Positions 33,650-45,370 of a DNA stretch of 64,000 nucleotides are shown here, in pieces (position 1 is the stretch's first letter; every line of letters starts with the position of its first letter). Origin of the DNA: Exophiala sp. HKRS030 (taxonomy: Eukaryota > Ascomycota > Eurotiomycetes > Chaetothyriales > Herpotrichiellaceae); the NCBI GenBank assembly GCA_023897205.1, contig JAHWDD010000012.1:186001-250000 (forward strand), read 5' to 3'. The notes below the pieces were generated by a model. That model worked only from the letters and a program-made list of their open reading frames with translations, was not told the origin of the DNA and did not search any database. The position numbers and the translations under genes are program-made.

Positions 33650-35650
33650 ATGGCCTCCCGAAAGACACAACAAGAGATCGATAAGACCTTCAAGAAGGTT
33701 GACGAAGGCATTCAGGCTTTCGAAGGCATTTACGAGAAGATATATTCTTCCACCAATGCAGCGCAAAAAGACAAGTTGGAAGACAACTTGAAGAAAGAGA
33801 TCAAGAAATTACAGAGATCGCGCGATCAGATCAAGACGTGGGCAGCCGGCAATGAGATCAAAGACAAGTCCGCTCTGTTAGAACAACGGAAACGCATAGA
33901 AAAAGTATTGGAACCATCTGCAAGTCAAGTCGACAGGATAACTGACATGGCACACAGTGTATGGAAATCTTCAAAGCTGTCGAAAAAGAGATGAAGACCA
34001 AAGCCTTCTCGAAGGAAGGACTATCGCAGAACACAAAGTTAGATCCAAAGGAGAAAGAGCGGGAAGAGCTGTGCGACTTCTTGTCGGACCAACTCGAGGA
34101 GATCAACAGAATCCTCACCGAGGAACTGGAACCAGAAGCTGGCACTCTTCAAGCAGCGCTCAAGAAGAAGCAGAAAGACAATTCGAAAGCCGACCGGTTA
34201 GCAGAGATCGAGACCATGACCGAGACATACAAATGGCATGAGTCCAGGATACAACTCTTACTACGGTCGCTTCAGAATGGCAATGTCGGGAATGATGTGG
34301 TAGCTGCCATCAAGTCTGACGTAGAAGAGGTCGTGAGGGAAGGCCGTGAGCCCGACTTTGAGGCAGAAGCCTATGAAGGAATCTACGACGACTGCAATCT
34401 GGATAGCGAAGAAGCGCAGTTTGGCCTGGCGAACGAGGTGGACCGAATATCTTCTCAAGATACACAGTCTATACAAGAGGACAATGAGCCCGAACCAGTC
34501 GCTCCAAAGAAGACAAAAGCTGATCACCCACCTGCCAGGCGCCCGTCAACACAGCTCAAGTCACCACTGCCAGCCCTTGCAACGCTCAACACAATGCCAC
34601 CTCCGCCTCCAGTGCCCAAGGATAATACTATGAAACCAGCACCGCTACCCAATCGCCCTCCCGGAGAGACCTTGAAGTATGCCTCGGCAGCTGCCGCAGC
34701 CGCAGCCAGCGACAAGAGCGGAGTTGGCATTGCACCACTTCCTCCTCCGATTGGGACCAGTCCTGCGCCTGCATCCCATCCTCTACCAGCACCACTGAGG
34801 ACGTCGCCCACCACGTCTCCAGCATCTGTCCCTGCTCAGCCTGTAGAAAAGACGGCATCCCCAGCACCCGTCGCAGCAAGCATGGATGGCTCGACCTCGC
34901 ATGAACAGTCCAATCACTCCAAGTCACCCACACTCAGTTCCACCAGTGCCCCAGCCGCAAGCGTACCGAACAGTATACCGCCGACTCCAGCAATGGACAA
35001 GTCTGAGGCTGTGCTAGAACCCGTAATTGCAGACGAGTTACCTACGACGAACGGTGAAAGCCATGGAGACACAGTAGAATCAATCTACCATCTGCCGCCA
35101 GGCCTGCAAGATTTGTTGGATTCTTTCGAGACGACCAAGAGTCGAGCGGCGCAGCCTCCTTCACAGCTGGCTAGATTGCTGCAGGCTTCACAGGAAACCT
35201 GTCCAGAACCATCGGACAGCGATAGGCCGCAACATTATCGACCCACATTCAAGTACAATACCCCTGCACACTATCCTCAGGATGTACTCCCCATCTTCGA
35301 CGACCCGGCTCTCTACGACAATCAAAGATTAGAGACAGACACTCTATTCTACATTTTCTACTATCGCCAAAATACGTATCAACAATGGCTGGCGGCACGA
35401 GCGCTAAAACAGCAAAGTTGGCGGTTCCACAAACAATACCAGACGTGGTTTCAACGACACGAAGAGCCAAAGCAAATCACGGAAGAGTACGAGCAAGGAA
35501 CATACCGTTTCTTTGACTATGAGAGTACATGGTAAGTTCATCATGGCCTTTCCTCCATTACATTGTTCTTTTTGGCTAACATGATGCAGGATGAACCGTC
35601 GGAAGGCTGATTTCAAGTTCGTGTACAAGTTTCTCGAAGATGATCTGTAG
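33650..35650 (+). CDS. NOT3: CCR4-NOT complex subunit NOT3/NOT5
   Basis: A 629 aa subunit of the CCR4-NOT complex, which deadenylates mRNA and couples translation to decay. Exons are 33650-33904, 33958-35531 and 35590-35650, with introns of 53 and 58 nt. The N-terminal coiled-coil domain begins [20 protein letters not shown] and includes [12 protein letters not shown] and the near-invariant [16 protein letters not shown] just after intron 1. Residues of about 260-460 are a low-complexity Pro/Ser/Ala linker with a run of seven Ala and a PPPPPVP stretch. The C-terminal NOT box carries [20 protein letters not shown] and [17 protein letters not shown], and the tiny last exon completes [17 protein letters not shown]. 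The ATG at 33650 is the first in frame. Filamentous fungi generally have one gene for the yeast NOT3/NOT5 pair, so the symbol is approximate. Confidence 0.95.
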
Positions 35651-37386
35651 GGTAGCTACCTAAGCACAAACCTCGCAAGCTGTTCGGTTGCTTGCAGACA
35701 TGGCTTTTCCAGAGATGGCAAAGGTCATGTATGTACTCTCGAGAGTTCAACAGAGATTCATTCTCAGCCTCACCATCAAGTTTCCAGATCTGCTACATTT
35801 TCCATTTCTTCGGGATTAGTGGTTGGCCCCCTCTTGTGAATCACTTTGCATGCCTCTTGTGCCGCACAAATGACATACTAACCTAGTCTTCTGGTCAAAG
35901 GTAGAGTAGCCAACGGCACTACTCCGCCTCACTCTTTCGTGTCACCCAGCCAGGGTGGTACTACTCCGTACTCCGTATATTCTGTCGCAAGGTGGCTGTG
36001 GGCCGAAAAAGGCGGCCACTAGTCCTAATCGAGTTACTAACCACATGTGTCGAGCCTGACTGCAAATACATCCCTCCCTTGTTCGCATCTCCTCAGCCTC
36101 ACCCTGGTCCCGGGTCACTTTCGGTCTTCCTTGTCAATAGTGTCAAAGAGGAGAATGCATGACAGCGTGGAAAGGCAACCGTGCATTTCGAAACCTCAAC
36201 ACACCTTTCTTATTGACGGACACTGCCCTCTCGATGCCAGAATCATTCCACCCTAGGATGGCGGTAAGTAGATGGCGCCATTTGGCGGGTTCGTGCACAT
36301 TGTCGAGAAATGAAATCGCTAAACGCGCCTTGTGCGCAATTCCCTTCTGAGCCGACGCCGTGGACAGCATATCGACACGCTTTCATCAGTGTGCCGGGCC
36401 AGCTTTCCGTGACGGATTTGTGGCCGAGTGGGCATCAGTCCTGGACAAGTGTTACTCCTTGTTTGTTTGCGTCTGTTGGCCAGCCGTGGCAAACTGCATA
36501 TTCCGTGGGTTGGGGGGGCACTGGAATCGAGGGAGGCGACGAATCACGAAGTCTACCGTTCCATCCGGGTTTCCTTGATCTGCGGAAGTTGAGCCTTGAA
36601 CATAGCCTTGCTCTTGACCAGGCATTTTATTGGGCCACTCACGCCGGCTCTTTAGACAGCTCGTTGTACCCCCCGGCGGCTGAACTACTTACCACCAACA
36701 CGTGGGGGGCATTGACCATGTCCCTCATTCATGGTGCCTTTCCTTTTCTGAGGCGGCATCGCTGTGCGGCTACTCTGTGCTGCTGTTGACTGCATCCTCA
36801 GAGAACTTGGCAAAGTTCACGTCGAACGTTCGATGCTTTACTGGCATCCGTGGTGGAACCATCAGGTCCCTAACCACGGATTTGCATAAGGCCACCTTCT
36901 CGTCAACTTGAATGTACGCTTTGCTCAGGACCTTCTTCGGCTCGACTCGATAAAGTTGGCATTTGATCCTGTCTGCTAGGACGAAACTGATAGGCTCCTT
37001 CCCTTTTCCCAGCCTACCTTCCATGCCCACGGCACCACACTTTCTACGAATGGTGCTCCGTTGACTATAAAACGTCCGTTTCTGGAGCCCGCTTCAGTAC
37101 CTACACAGCCTATTTTTCTGCCTTTTATCGACTAAGCGGGCTTTGATCGATCACAGAACCTAAGATCGATTGACACGTCCTACATTGTTTCGCTCGCCAA
37201 CTCACAAACCGTTCCAGCCGTACCCTGAGGGAAGGTGCGATCAGGCTGAAAGGAGCTTCCCATCTATCTCGCTTTGAGTCGTTGCGTTCTACTTTTACCG
37301 ACGATGCTTTCTGCGCTGAGTACATGAGGCTTTGCTCCCTACAGCACGATAACAACAGATACAGACACGCTTTTTGATCGTTAAGC
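35651..37386. other. Long upstream region of the C2H2 gene
   Basis: 1.7 kb with no recognised gene. An ATG-initiated frame of 159 codons at 36310-36789 (plus) lacks any family signature and is probably chance. The part near 37387 probably holds the promoter and leader of the C2H2 regulator; a TATAAA-like motif lies near 37066. Confidence 0.45.
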
Positions 37387-39005
37387 ATGGCCGATGTTGA
37401 GAACAATGCGTGGACGAATGAAATCTTCTGGCAAGACGGCGCCTACCAACACGAGCAGTCGCCGATCTACTCGTATTCAGCCCAGGGTGTCCGGACCTCT
37501 TTGGCCGCAGCTCAGCCTTATCAGTTTTGTGTTGCAGGTGGCTTTGCGTCAACTCAGTCTCTCAGTAACACCCCTCGCTACGTCTCTGATAATACACTTA
37601 TACAACGACTTCATATGCAAGAGTATGAGCATGAGTTGCAGTATACTACGGCCGGGGCGAACCACGGTTATAGAGAGAGGAGTGGAAGTGGGACTACTCA
37701 CAGTTACGCCCGTATCAAAAGCGCAACCAGCTCTCCTGGATTGGCTCACTATCAGATCGCAGCCGACACTCACCATGTCGGCACTTTCCTCAGTCAAGGC
37801 GAATCCTTTGGCGAGACCTCCGTCGCGCATAACGATTCTGACTTCTCGACCTTTGAATATACCGAGGAAGAAACACACGAAGATGCAGGTCATGATCCAG
37901 ACGCTGAAGAAGGTGGAAGCGTGAGTAAAACGTAAGACCGCATTTTCCTTCTTTCTATCGTGTCTGTGCATCTCTTTTATAATTTTTGCCTCATGTTCTT
38001 AGGGTTCTTTTCGAGTACTTGCAAATCGACAACATTCCATACTGACCAGCCTTTGGCAGATCCGGCTCTAAAGAGAGACTCCCCTGTACCCATGCAGAAT
38101 GCCTAGGAGACAATGGAGAGCCAAAAAGGTTTTTCAGTCGCAAAGCCGACGTCACTAGACATTACAAGTCCCGGCACGAGGTCAGTCGTCTAGACTGTCC
38201 CTGGCCCAAGTGCACGAGAAAAGGCGTACAAGGGTTCGCGAGATCGGACCATCTCACTGAACATCGAAGAGGTTATCACCAAGAGCGTATCCCGAAGAGA
38301 ATTGTTGGAAACAGTTCCGAGAGACAAGATGAAACGACTCCCACGAGCAATGCTGGGTTGAATATCGTGGTGCAGCCGATGAGTACTGGCGTCGTCAGTG
38401 CTTCTGCTTCCGCTTCCCTGTCGCCTTCATTCGAGAGCACTCCGACCACGAGTGTTGCGGAGATGAGTGATGGCAATTCCGGTCAACTTCAGACCTATTA
38501 TCAAGACAGAGATATCGCTGGCTGTACGAGTACTGCGGCACGAAAGCGGGAGGCTAGTGACGAAAGCTTCGATGCAGATCAAGAGTCGAATGCTGAACCT
38601 ACAAGGATTGGTGATGCACCAAAGCGTCGAAGGGTGTCACGACTTTCGGTCACTGCACACACGAACAAAGACATGACCCGATGGGAGTCGGAGCTGTCAA
38701 GTACAGATCGAGGGTCGTACTATCAAACTTCACAGCAACCGCAACAGCAAACACAACCACGACCGCCATCTCATGGTCATGGTCACAGTCATGGTCAAAA
38801 TGAGTCGATGATGTACGGGCCTCAGCCCCAGACCCAGTCCCAGACCCAGTCCCAGACTCAACACCGTAGTGGATCCGACATGTCGACTTCATTGTCATCA
38901 TTTTATTTACAGAGCCACGAGATCGAGCGCTATTCTCAGACACCACGAATGCCGCCACAGTATTTTCAGGATCAACATCGATCAATACGGAATCAGTTTG
39001 GATAA
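37387..39005 (+). CDS. C2H2 zinc-finger protein, two fingers
   Basis: A 496 aa protein, probably a nuclear DNA-binding regulator. Exon 1 (37387-37931) and exon 2 (38060-39005) are joined across a 128 nt intron. The donor that keeps the frame is GTAAGA at 37932; a nearby GTGAGT at 37921 would give an immediate stop. The two fingers are C191-x4-C196-x19-H216-x4-H221 and C228-x4-C233-x16-H250-x4-H255, spaced by only six residues, with FSRKADVTRHYKSRH and FARSDHLTEHRRGYH as finger helices. The preceding 180 residues are polar with an acidic patch (EYTEEETHED). After the fingers come a bipartite basic segment (PKRRRVSRL) fitting a nuclear localisation signal, and Gln- and His-rich repeats. I know no named orthologue. 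Confidence 0.86.
38822..38865 (+). repeat. Coding minisatellite (CCCAGACCCAGT-type units)
   Basis: About three and a half copies of a 12 bp unit encode QTQS repeats within the C2H2 protein. A separate TGGTCA-type repeat just upstream (about 38774-38802) encodes HGHGHSHG. Both are sites where repeat number may vary between strains. Confidence 0.7.
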
Positions 39006-40580
39006 GTTGGAGGGCCGTTAGCACACGCAATCCACTGCAGGACGGCAGCTTTGGACCGTCGTTATGATCTTTCTGTTTCCTGTTTGCTGTTACGATCATT
39101 CTTTCTCCTGCTGGATCAGCTTGCTTGCATTTTACCCCGGGGTTCATTTCGTATTTTACGGCCATTCTTTTCTCGAGTTGATAAGCTTGTCGACCTTGAC
39201 AGGATTTTGTTTCCTTTCCGAGTTGCTTTTGTCAAACGCAAGAGGTTGCCAAAGATACAAGCATGTATTATTGCCCAGTCTGCTTTTTGTTTTTGTTTGG
39301 TTCTGTTCTAGCATTACGACTTGACGATTGCTATGCGACTACGAGGTTTTGATTTTCAGCGTTATTGCAAGGAAGGAATTGGATTTACATTGTTTTTCTG
39401 TCTCTACAGAGAGGATTATCGTTCTACGATTTGCTTGCTGCCTTGAGTCTGTATGTGTGTTTTTGCAAAGACGATTCCAGATATGATTATGATGACCTAC
39501 AAAACCTTTAACGAAGGGCGGTGTTGGGATTCTCACGATCTTTTTGGTTGTATCAATGGCTTTCGATAATTTTTTAACATCAACAGAGGTATATAACCTT
39601 ACCTTGAATTACTATCACCAAGAAGGGTAGAACCCGGATACCCTGTATGTTTGACCCCGAGAAAAGGATGGTTTGTATCCTACACAGAGGCTAGTAGTAT
39701 AGTACCAGTTCCCCCTTACATTCATCGCCACCGAGGGCACAGTGAAAATCATCGCACCGTCCAGCCGGCCGGAAGATTGGTGTACTGTAAGTCAGTACCT
39801 GGTACGTACCTTTACTCGCCACTCGGTACGGATACTCACAAATCACCAAGACCGCCTCGGTGATGGCTCAGGTCAAACCCAAACACAAACATGGCAATGT
39901 CGGTGGACGGCCAAAAACCACTAGGCAACAAAAAAGAAAGAGCAAGGACAACATGACACCGAAAAAAAAGAACAACACCTTCTATCAAGGAGGAGTTTGT
40001 CCTTTGTTTACTGACACATTTTGTATCTTTATTTCCTAGGTAGACAGTACCAAATGGTCAAGTTCCGTTGTTGTCACCTTTCGATCTCCGGCACTTTTCT
40101 TCCGATTGGTTTTTTGGTTGTCTGATCAACATGCCGCATTTCCCGCTTCGGCAACAAAAAAGGACAAAGTATAGAATGAAGAACCGGAGACTTTTTGAGG
40201 TTCTGGTCCAACATTCTTCCGTCTCTCGTTGTTTTGCTCGTTTCAAACATTCAAAGACATCAAATACGTACATGAAGATTTGTCAGCTCTTTTGATCGAG
40301 CGTATTCTTTCTTTCTCGTCCGAGTGGAAAGGAAGACATGTGACGATTCGAGGTAAAGACCACACCTATAAAGTAGGTGATCCTTGTCTTTCTATATGAA
40401 GTGAGTAGGAAAGTGTTTTACCACCTACGTTGATGAACAAGTTGTGTTTTTCCACTCCATCATAAACCCTTTTCCCTATACTCAACCTTACTTACAGCTT
40501 TGAGCGTGAAACAAAAGGGGGATCACAACGCAACACATCATATCATACCACAGCCTCTCTCAAAAAAAAAAATAAAAAAA
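39006..40580. other. Intergenic region, nothing recognised
   Basis: 1.6 kb between the C2H2 gene and the dehydrogenase-like gene, rich in T- and A-runs. No gene is supported. The last 200 bp contain CCTATAAAG near 40367 and a purine-rich leader ending in an A-run directly before the ATG at 40581, so the dehydrogenase promoter is probably here. Confidence 0.45.
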
Positions 40581-41616
40581 ATGGAAACAACAAAAGTTGC
40601 ACTCATCTTTGGTGCAGGTCCAAACATAGGTCGACATGTCGCCGACGCTCTAAGCGAAAAGGGTTACAAAGTTGCATTGGCATCACGAACGAATCATGGA
40701 ACGGACCAGTACAAAAGAAATCAAATTCACATTCCCATCGACTTGACGAGACCCGAAAATGTTCCTGGTGTGTTTGATCAGGTCAAGAATGAATTTGGTA
40801 CATTTCCTTCCGTGGTGGTTTACAATGGTAAGTTCGACACCCCCCCCTCTTTTTGTTTCTTTCCCAACGACAAAACCTGTCAATCCATTACCTTGTCCAC
40901 CTGCTACGTACCTTGCAGCATCATTTTTTTGGTTTGTTGTTTACAATTTACGACATTTTCCGTCGTTTTTTTTCAGGAGCCCTACGTATCCCAAACGACC
41001 CGGAGGACCCGTTGAGTTTGTCTTCATTCAAGATTCAAGATTACAACTCCAGTATGTCGGTCAACACCACTTCGGTCCTCTTGGCTTTGCAACATGCGGT
41101 GGCTGGATTTCGCACCCTTCCTGCTTCCGCGACGATCAAAACCTTCATCTTCACCGGCAACGTCCTCAACTTGGTCACCGTCCCTGGGGTACTTACTTTT
41201 GGCATCACAAAGTCGGCCACCGCTTATGCAATTCGAAGTTTGGTGGATACAAAGGTTTACCAAAAGGACGGTATAAGGTGTGTATTACTTACTAGTAGAC
41301 TCCCCTGTCACCTTTACCGACGTCGAACCGAAACCTTTCCCTTCCCCCCCTTTACAGAGTATATATACCTCGGGCAGATTCACATCGCAAAACACTGACC
41401 ATCTCTATTTACTTTACTTTTGTTTCTAGATTTTACTACGCAGATGAACGTGCCGAGAATGGTGGTCCGGTGTTCTTGGACATCGATGGACCTGCCGCGG
41501 CAGTCGAGTATTTGGGTCTGATTGAGCGAAAGGATCAAGGTCCTTGGTTGCACACTTACATCAAAGGGAAAGGGTACAAGGATTTTGGTGACAAGCCTTG
41601 GAAGCCTCAACAGTAA
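40581..41616 (+). CDS. Atypical short-chain dehydrogenase/reductase-like protein
   Basis: A 244 aa Rossmann-fold protein in three exons: 40581-40827, 40977-41277 and 41430-41616. Introns are 149 and 152 nt, longer than most here; exon 3 rejoins as GIRFYYADER. The dinucleotide-binding loop GAGPNIG (residues 11-17) and LASRTN after beta-2 suggest NAD(P) binding, and VVYNGA (80-84) takes the place of the NNAG motif. The catalytic signature is altered: where YxxxK is expected the sequence reads FGITK (F157 to K161), and the position of the catalytic Ser is FTGN. It therefore has the fold but lacks the standard tyrosine and probably the serine. It could be a divergent reductase, or a cofactor-binding protein without the classic activity. 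No signal peptide is seen. Confidence 0.85.
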
Positions 41617-42045
41617 GGTACCTACCTAGGTAGTTGCCAGCTAGATCTGTACCGACTACAGGCAAAACGACGATGAACACATGATACCGCAAAAAAAGAA
41701 AAAACAAACAAAGAAAGGAAAGGTGGCACATGACGATTTTTGATTGTGTGCCATTTCTTCTGATAGAAACCTTGATCATTCTGCCTATCAAGTATCAGGT
41801 AGTTAATGACACTTCGGGCATTTCTTTGATAAGATCATTCCGAATACACCCCAGTGAGCTCTTTTTTCTTCTTTTCTGTGCCCGGCACGCATATGCTTCA
41901 AATGTCCATGCTAGTCGGGCAAAAGCCTAAACGACATGCAGATTGTTGAAGACCAGTAGAAAGGCGGATTCAACGACCATTGGTAGGAGTCCAGATGTTG
42001 TCACAGAGGTCGAGAGACTGTACAATCTTCTCAACCCTTTTGGCC
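41617..42045. other. Convergent intergenic region
   Basis: 429 bp between the 3' ends of the dehydrogenase-like gene and the zinc-knuckle gene. A-rich tracts at about 41692-41720 are consistent with 3' UTR sequence; nothing else was recognised. Confidence 0.45.
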
Positions 42046-44081
42046 TCACCAAGCGCCAGTTGAGAACGTAGCAGGGCCGTCATCAAAGCCACCACCGCCG
42101 CCACCGCCTTGCTCCCAATCAGCCTGTGCAGAACCGCCGGTATCGTTGGTCTCCCAACCACCACCATTGTCCGCGTCGCCATTTGGAGCATGGTTCTCCT
42201 TACCGCCGCCGTTGTCGTCCTGAGCCTGGGGGCATCTACCGCGACCATGACCCTTTTCGTGACTGCGATGAAAGTTAGCAACTGACAAAATATGGCGGCT
42301 CCAAAATTCATCGGCTTACCAGACACTGCAAGTGACTTCGGCCCAGTTGATCTTCTTGCGTGGTTGCTCACACTCTCTAGAGACGTGGCCTTCCTCACCG
42401 CAGTTGTGGCAGGTTTGCTTGCGTGGATTGGGACAGTCCTTGGAGATGTGATCTTCCTCACCACAGTTGCGACAAGTACGCTTCTCGCGGTTCGGGCAAT
42501 CCTTGGCCATGTGATCTTCCGCCTCACAGATCTTGCAAGTACGACCTGGCTTCTTGCGTTCCTGAGTACAGTCTCGGACACGATGACCTTCCTCGCCACA
42601 CAAATGGCACAGAACCTTGGGCTGCTCTTTCTCAATCTTGTCCTGTGGGCAAGCCTTGGTCTTGTGGCCGACTTCATCGCAGTTTTTGCACTTGTCGACA
42701 CCGCGGTCGAGGGGAGTACCGGCATCGGAAAGACGGGCAAGGTTTTCCTCGGGAGTTGCAGGCCACTTGGCGACGAGGGCAGGACGTTGAGCTTTGTCAG
42801 ACTTGAAGTAGCTGACAGCATACTTCTTGCCGATTTCTCCTTGGAGGTTGACGTTGGTCCAAGTATCACCATGATCCTTTTCCTATCCCCAATATCAGTT
42901 TGAGTAGAAAACAGCACACATGCAGACGTCCTCACCATTGCGATCAAGTAGATGTTGAAGCCACGCTTGCGGAACTGCTTCTCAAGACGAGGATAGGTGT
43001 AGTCAGGCGCGACCTTGGACAAGACCTGAACGGCCTCCTTGAAGTCACCAATGTCACGTTCGTCGCTGGCTCTCTTGAGCAACTCCCAAGCTTCGTCCTC
43101 GGACATCTCAGCAACATGGGCATTGTTGATGACCTTGGGGTTCTTGCATTCGATCGCAGTGTGGCCTGTGTCTTGTAAACAGGGGTTCGTTGTGACTGGA
43201 CGATCTTTTCTACATACCCTCCTGTTCGCAATTCTTGCATTTCGCAACATAGGTAGGACAGTCGTCGATACGATGGCCTTTTATCTGGTCAGTTGTTGCA
43301 ATCTTGTGTCTAGATTCTGGTCATAGCAACCTTCTTGACCGCAGTTGCGACATTCACCCTTGAACTTGCGCGGATTTGGGCAATCTGCCTTGGACTGAGA
43401 GATCGATCAGTATTATTGAAACGGCTGCGGAAGTATTTGCATACATGTCCATCTTCACCCTAGAAAAAAGTCAATACTGGTCAACGTAGTCAAGGGAAAT
43501 AGCAGGCTCATACACAGTTGAAACAAGCACCCATCATCTTCTTTGGCTCGGGGCAGTCACGCGCGAAATGGCCGTCTGCTGTCTTAATTATCGGACCAGA
43601 AATGTTGATTCTAGAGCTCACCTTGACCACAGTTGCGGCATGCACCTCCAGAAGCATCTTGGGCGCCGTTCTCGTAGCCTTCAGCAGCAAAGCCGGTACC
43701 ATCAGTGGCTTGGCCGCCGAAGGAGTCGGTGAAGTCAGCAGCGCCTTTGGCGGCAGTGGTGTCTTTCCAGCCAGCACCATTGCCAGCAGCAGCACCACTA
43801 TCCCACGAGGAGGCACCTAGTGGATGTCAGTCAGCTTCAACTTCATTTCATTGCATCGCTTCAGTCAGAAGAATGAACTAGGGTACAACATGGGTCTGGA
43901 ATTTCTTCAATGCGCCAAAGCTCAGAACATTTCCAACAAGGAGTTGTAGCACGTCTTGTTCTCCTTTGATATCTTGTGATCCAATCCATGGTGAGCCATT
44001 CCAAAAGTAAGGGAGGAGGGTTTGTGTGAGGAAGTGAAAATATAACACACCTGCGGGTTGAGGTGGAATATCCCAACTCAT
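42046..44081 (-). CDS. CCHC zinc-knuckle protein with ten knuckles (CNBP/GIS2-like)
   Basis: A 479 aa protein in nine exons: 44081-44051, 43816-43622, 43578-43514, 43459-43445, 43394-43331, 43277-43218, 43165-42936, 42882-42320 and 42262-42046. All junctions close in phase. It contains ten C-x2-C-x4-H-x4-C knuckles, which bind single-stranded nucleic acid: four near the N-terminus (CRNCGQADGHFARDC, CFNCGEDGHSKADC, CRNCGQEGHRIDDC, CKNCEQEGHTAIEC) and six in the second half, from CKNCDEVGHKTKAC to CSVCHEKGHGRGRC. Between them lies a helical, knuckle-free domain of about 130 residues (EDEAWELLKRASDERDIGD, FRKRGFNIYLIAM). The C-terminal tail is Gly/Asn-rich with seven consecutive Gly. Exon 4 is only 15 nt (GEDGH). 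Likely an RNA-binding protein of mRNA metabolism; the specific target is unknown. Confidence 0.92.
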
Positions 44082-45370
44082 TGTCCCTGATTGTGCTAAT
44101 TAAATGTCAGCTGTGTCTTGGATTGTTTCTGTTCGATGAGCCGACTTACAGAAGCGATGGATAGCAGTAAAGGCTCTTAGAATTGGTGATTGACTGCCAA
44201 TGGAGATGGGTGCAAAGGATGAGGATAGAAAGCAGAGATGAATCGAAAAGAATGGAAGAGACTCTCGAGAGGGAACCTGTCGAGTGGGTGGGCGCGTAAG
44301 CAGAAGGTGAGGCAATTAAAAGAAAAGGTCAGGACGCAAGTGAGAAATTCACAGGTTGAGTGAAGTCGTGGTGCGTAGACAGAAAATGGAAGCGAGAGAT
44401 GGCCTCCGTGTTCATTGTAAGTAAGAAAATGAAGCATGTTACAAGCACTCGCTCAAGGAGGCAAGGACAAGCACATCATCTTCGCCAGCAGCCTGCAACA
44501 ACATCGTGTATAGACATTGTTCACTGTGTGTAGATCAGTCTCTTTTTCTGAACCTTTGTCAGATCAATGCAACTCTTTGATGCATTCGTGATGTTCCTAC
44601 TCTCGTAAGGCGTCTTCTTCTTCTTCTTCCGCAGGGCAACGCCGTGTCTTGTCAGTAGAGAACAGCTACGATTCCCTACTGGTGAAATTACTGCTGTAGG
44701 GAACTGGGCCTTCTAGAGTACGGCAGAGACTTATCGAATGCTTTGGTAAGCTCCCTTCAGGAAATCTGTAGCAAGGGACATTCGCCATCAAACAGTTTGT
44801 CGAGCTCAGGGGGTTAGAACGGACAGTGGATGAGGTAAGCAGGGAGACCTTATCCGTAAACACCGCTCTGCTTCGATGGTATTTGCTTGTCGACGACGAG
44901 AACATCAAAGGCGACCATTACTGCCCAATAGGCCGCCTGAAGCAAATCGCCGCTTAATTGGAAATCCCAGCCTCAACACAACGCAGCCGCAGTTGATTTC
45001 TCCTACGTAGCCAGACTTCAAGTGCCTACTATCCTGCAGGACCTCCATCTTTTTAGAAGCCAATGGTCACCTCGAAATTACGGGCATAGCAAGGACGAAT
45101 TCCAATACCCTAAGCAAGCAGGCGAGGTGTTATAACAAAACCCACCAAAGGACATGTGCATAAGTTATTTATTCGCCGAGGACCAAACTTCATGTTTGCC
45201 TCAGATTTAGCACAAAGCAGCCGATTTTCAAGTTCGCTTTCTAACCACCTTCCAACATGCAACGCCAGCTCTGCTTCCACAGCGGGTTTAGACCAGCCAA
45301 AGTGCGTTATTAGCAATAAAGTGCTCTTTTCTTCATCAATTCATGCTACTCTTCCGGTTCCAAAACGCGT
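44082..45370. other. Upstream region of the zinc-knuckle gene, with a (CTT)n tract
   Basis: 1.3 kb between the zinc-knuckle start and the alpha-COP stop codon (both minus strand). A CTT trinucleotide tract lies at about 44609-44628. No gene is supported; the part near 44082 probably holds the promoter and leader. Confidence 0.45.

Noticed and set aside
36310..36789. A 159-codon frame upstream of the C2H2 gene as a gene
   Set aside because: No family signature, and it lies in a probable promoter/leader region with several equally long competing frames.
41970..43250. A 426-codon minus-strand frame without zinc knuckles
   Set aside because: It overlaps the zinc-knuckle gene in the wrong frame and reads through its introns; the knuckle frame has ten intact CCHC motifs.
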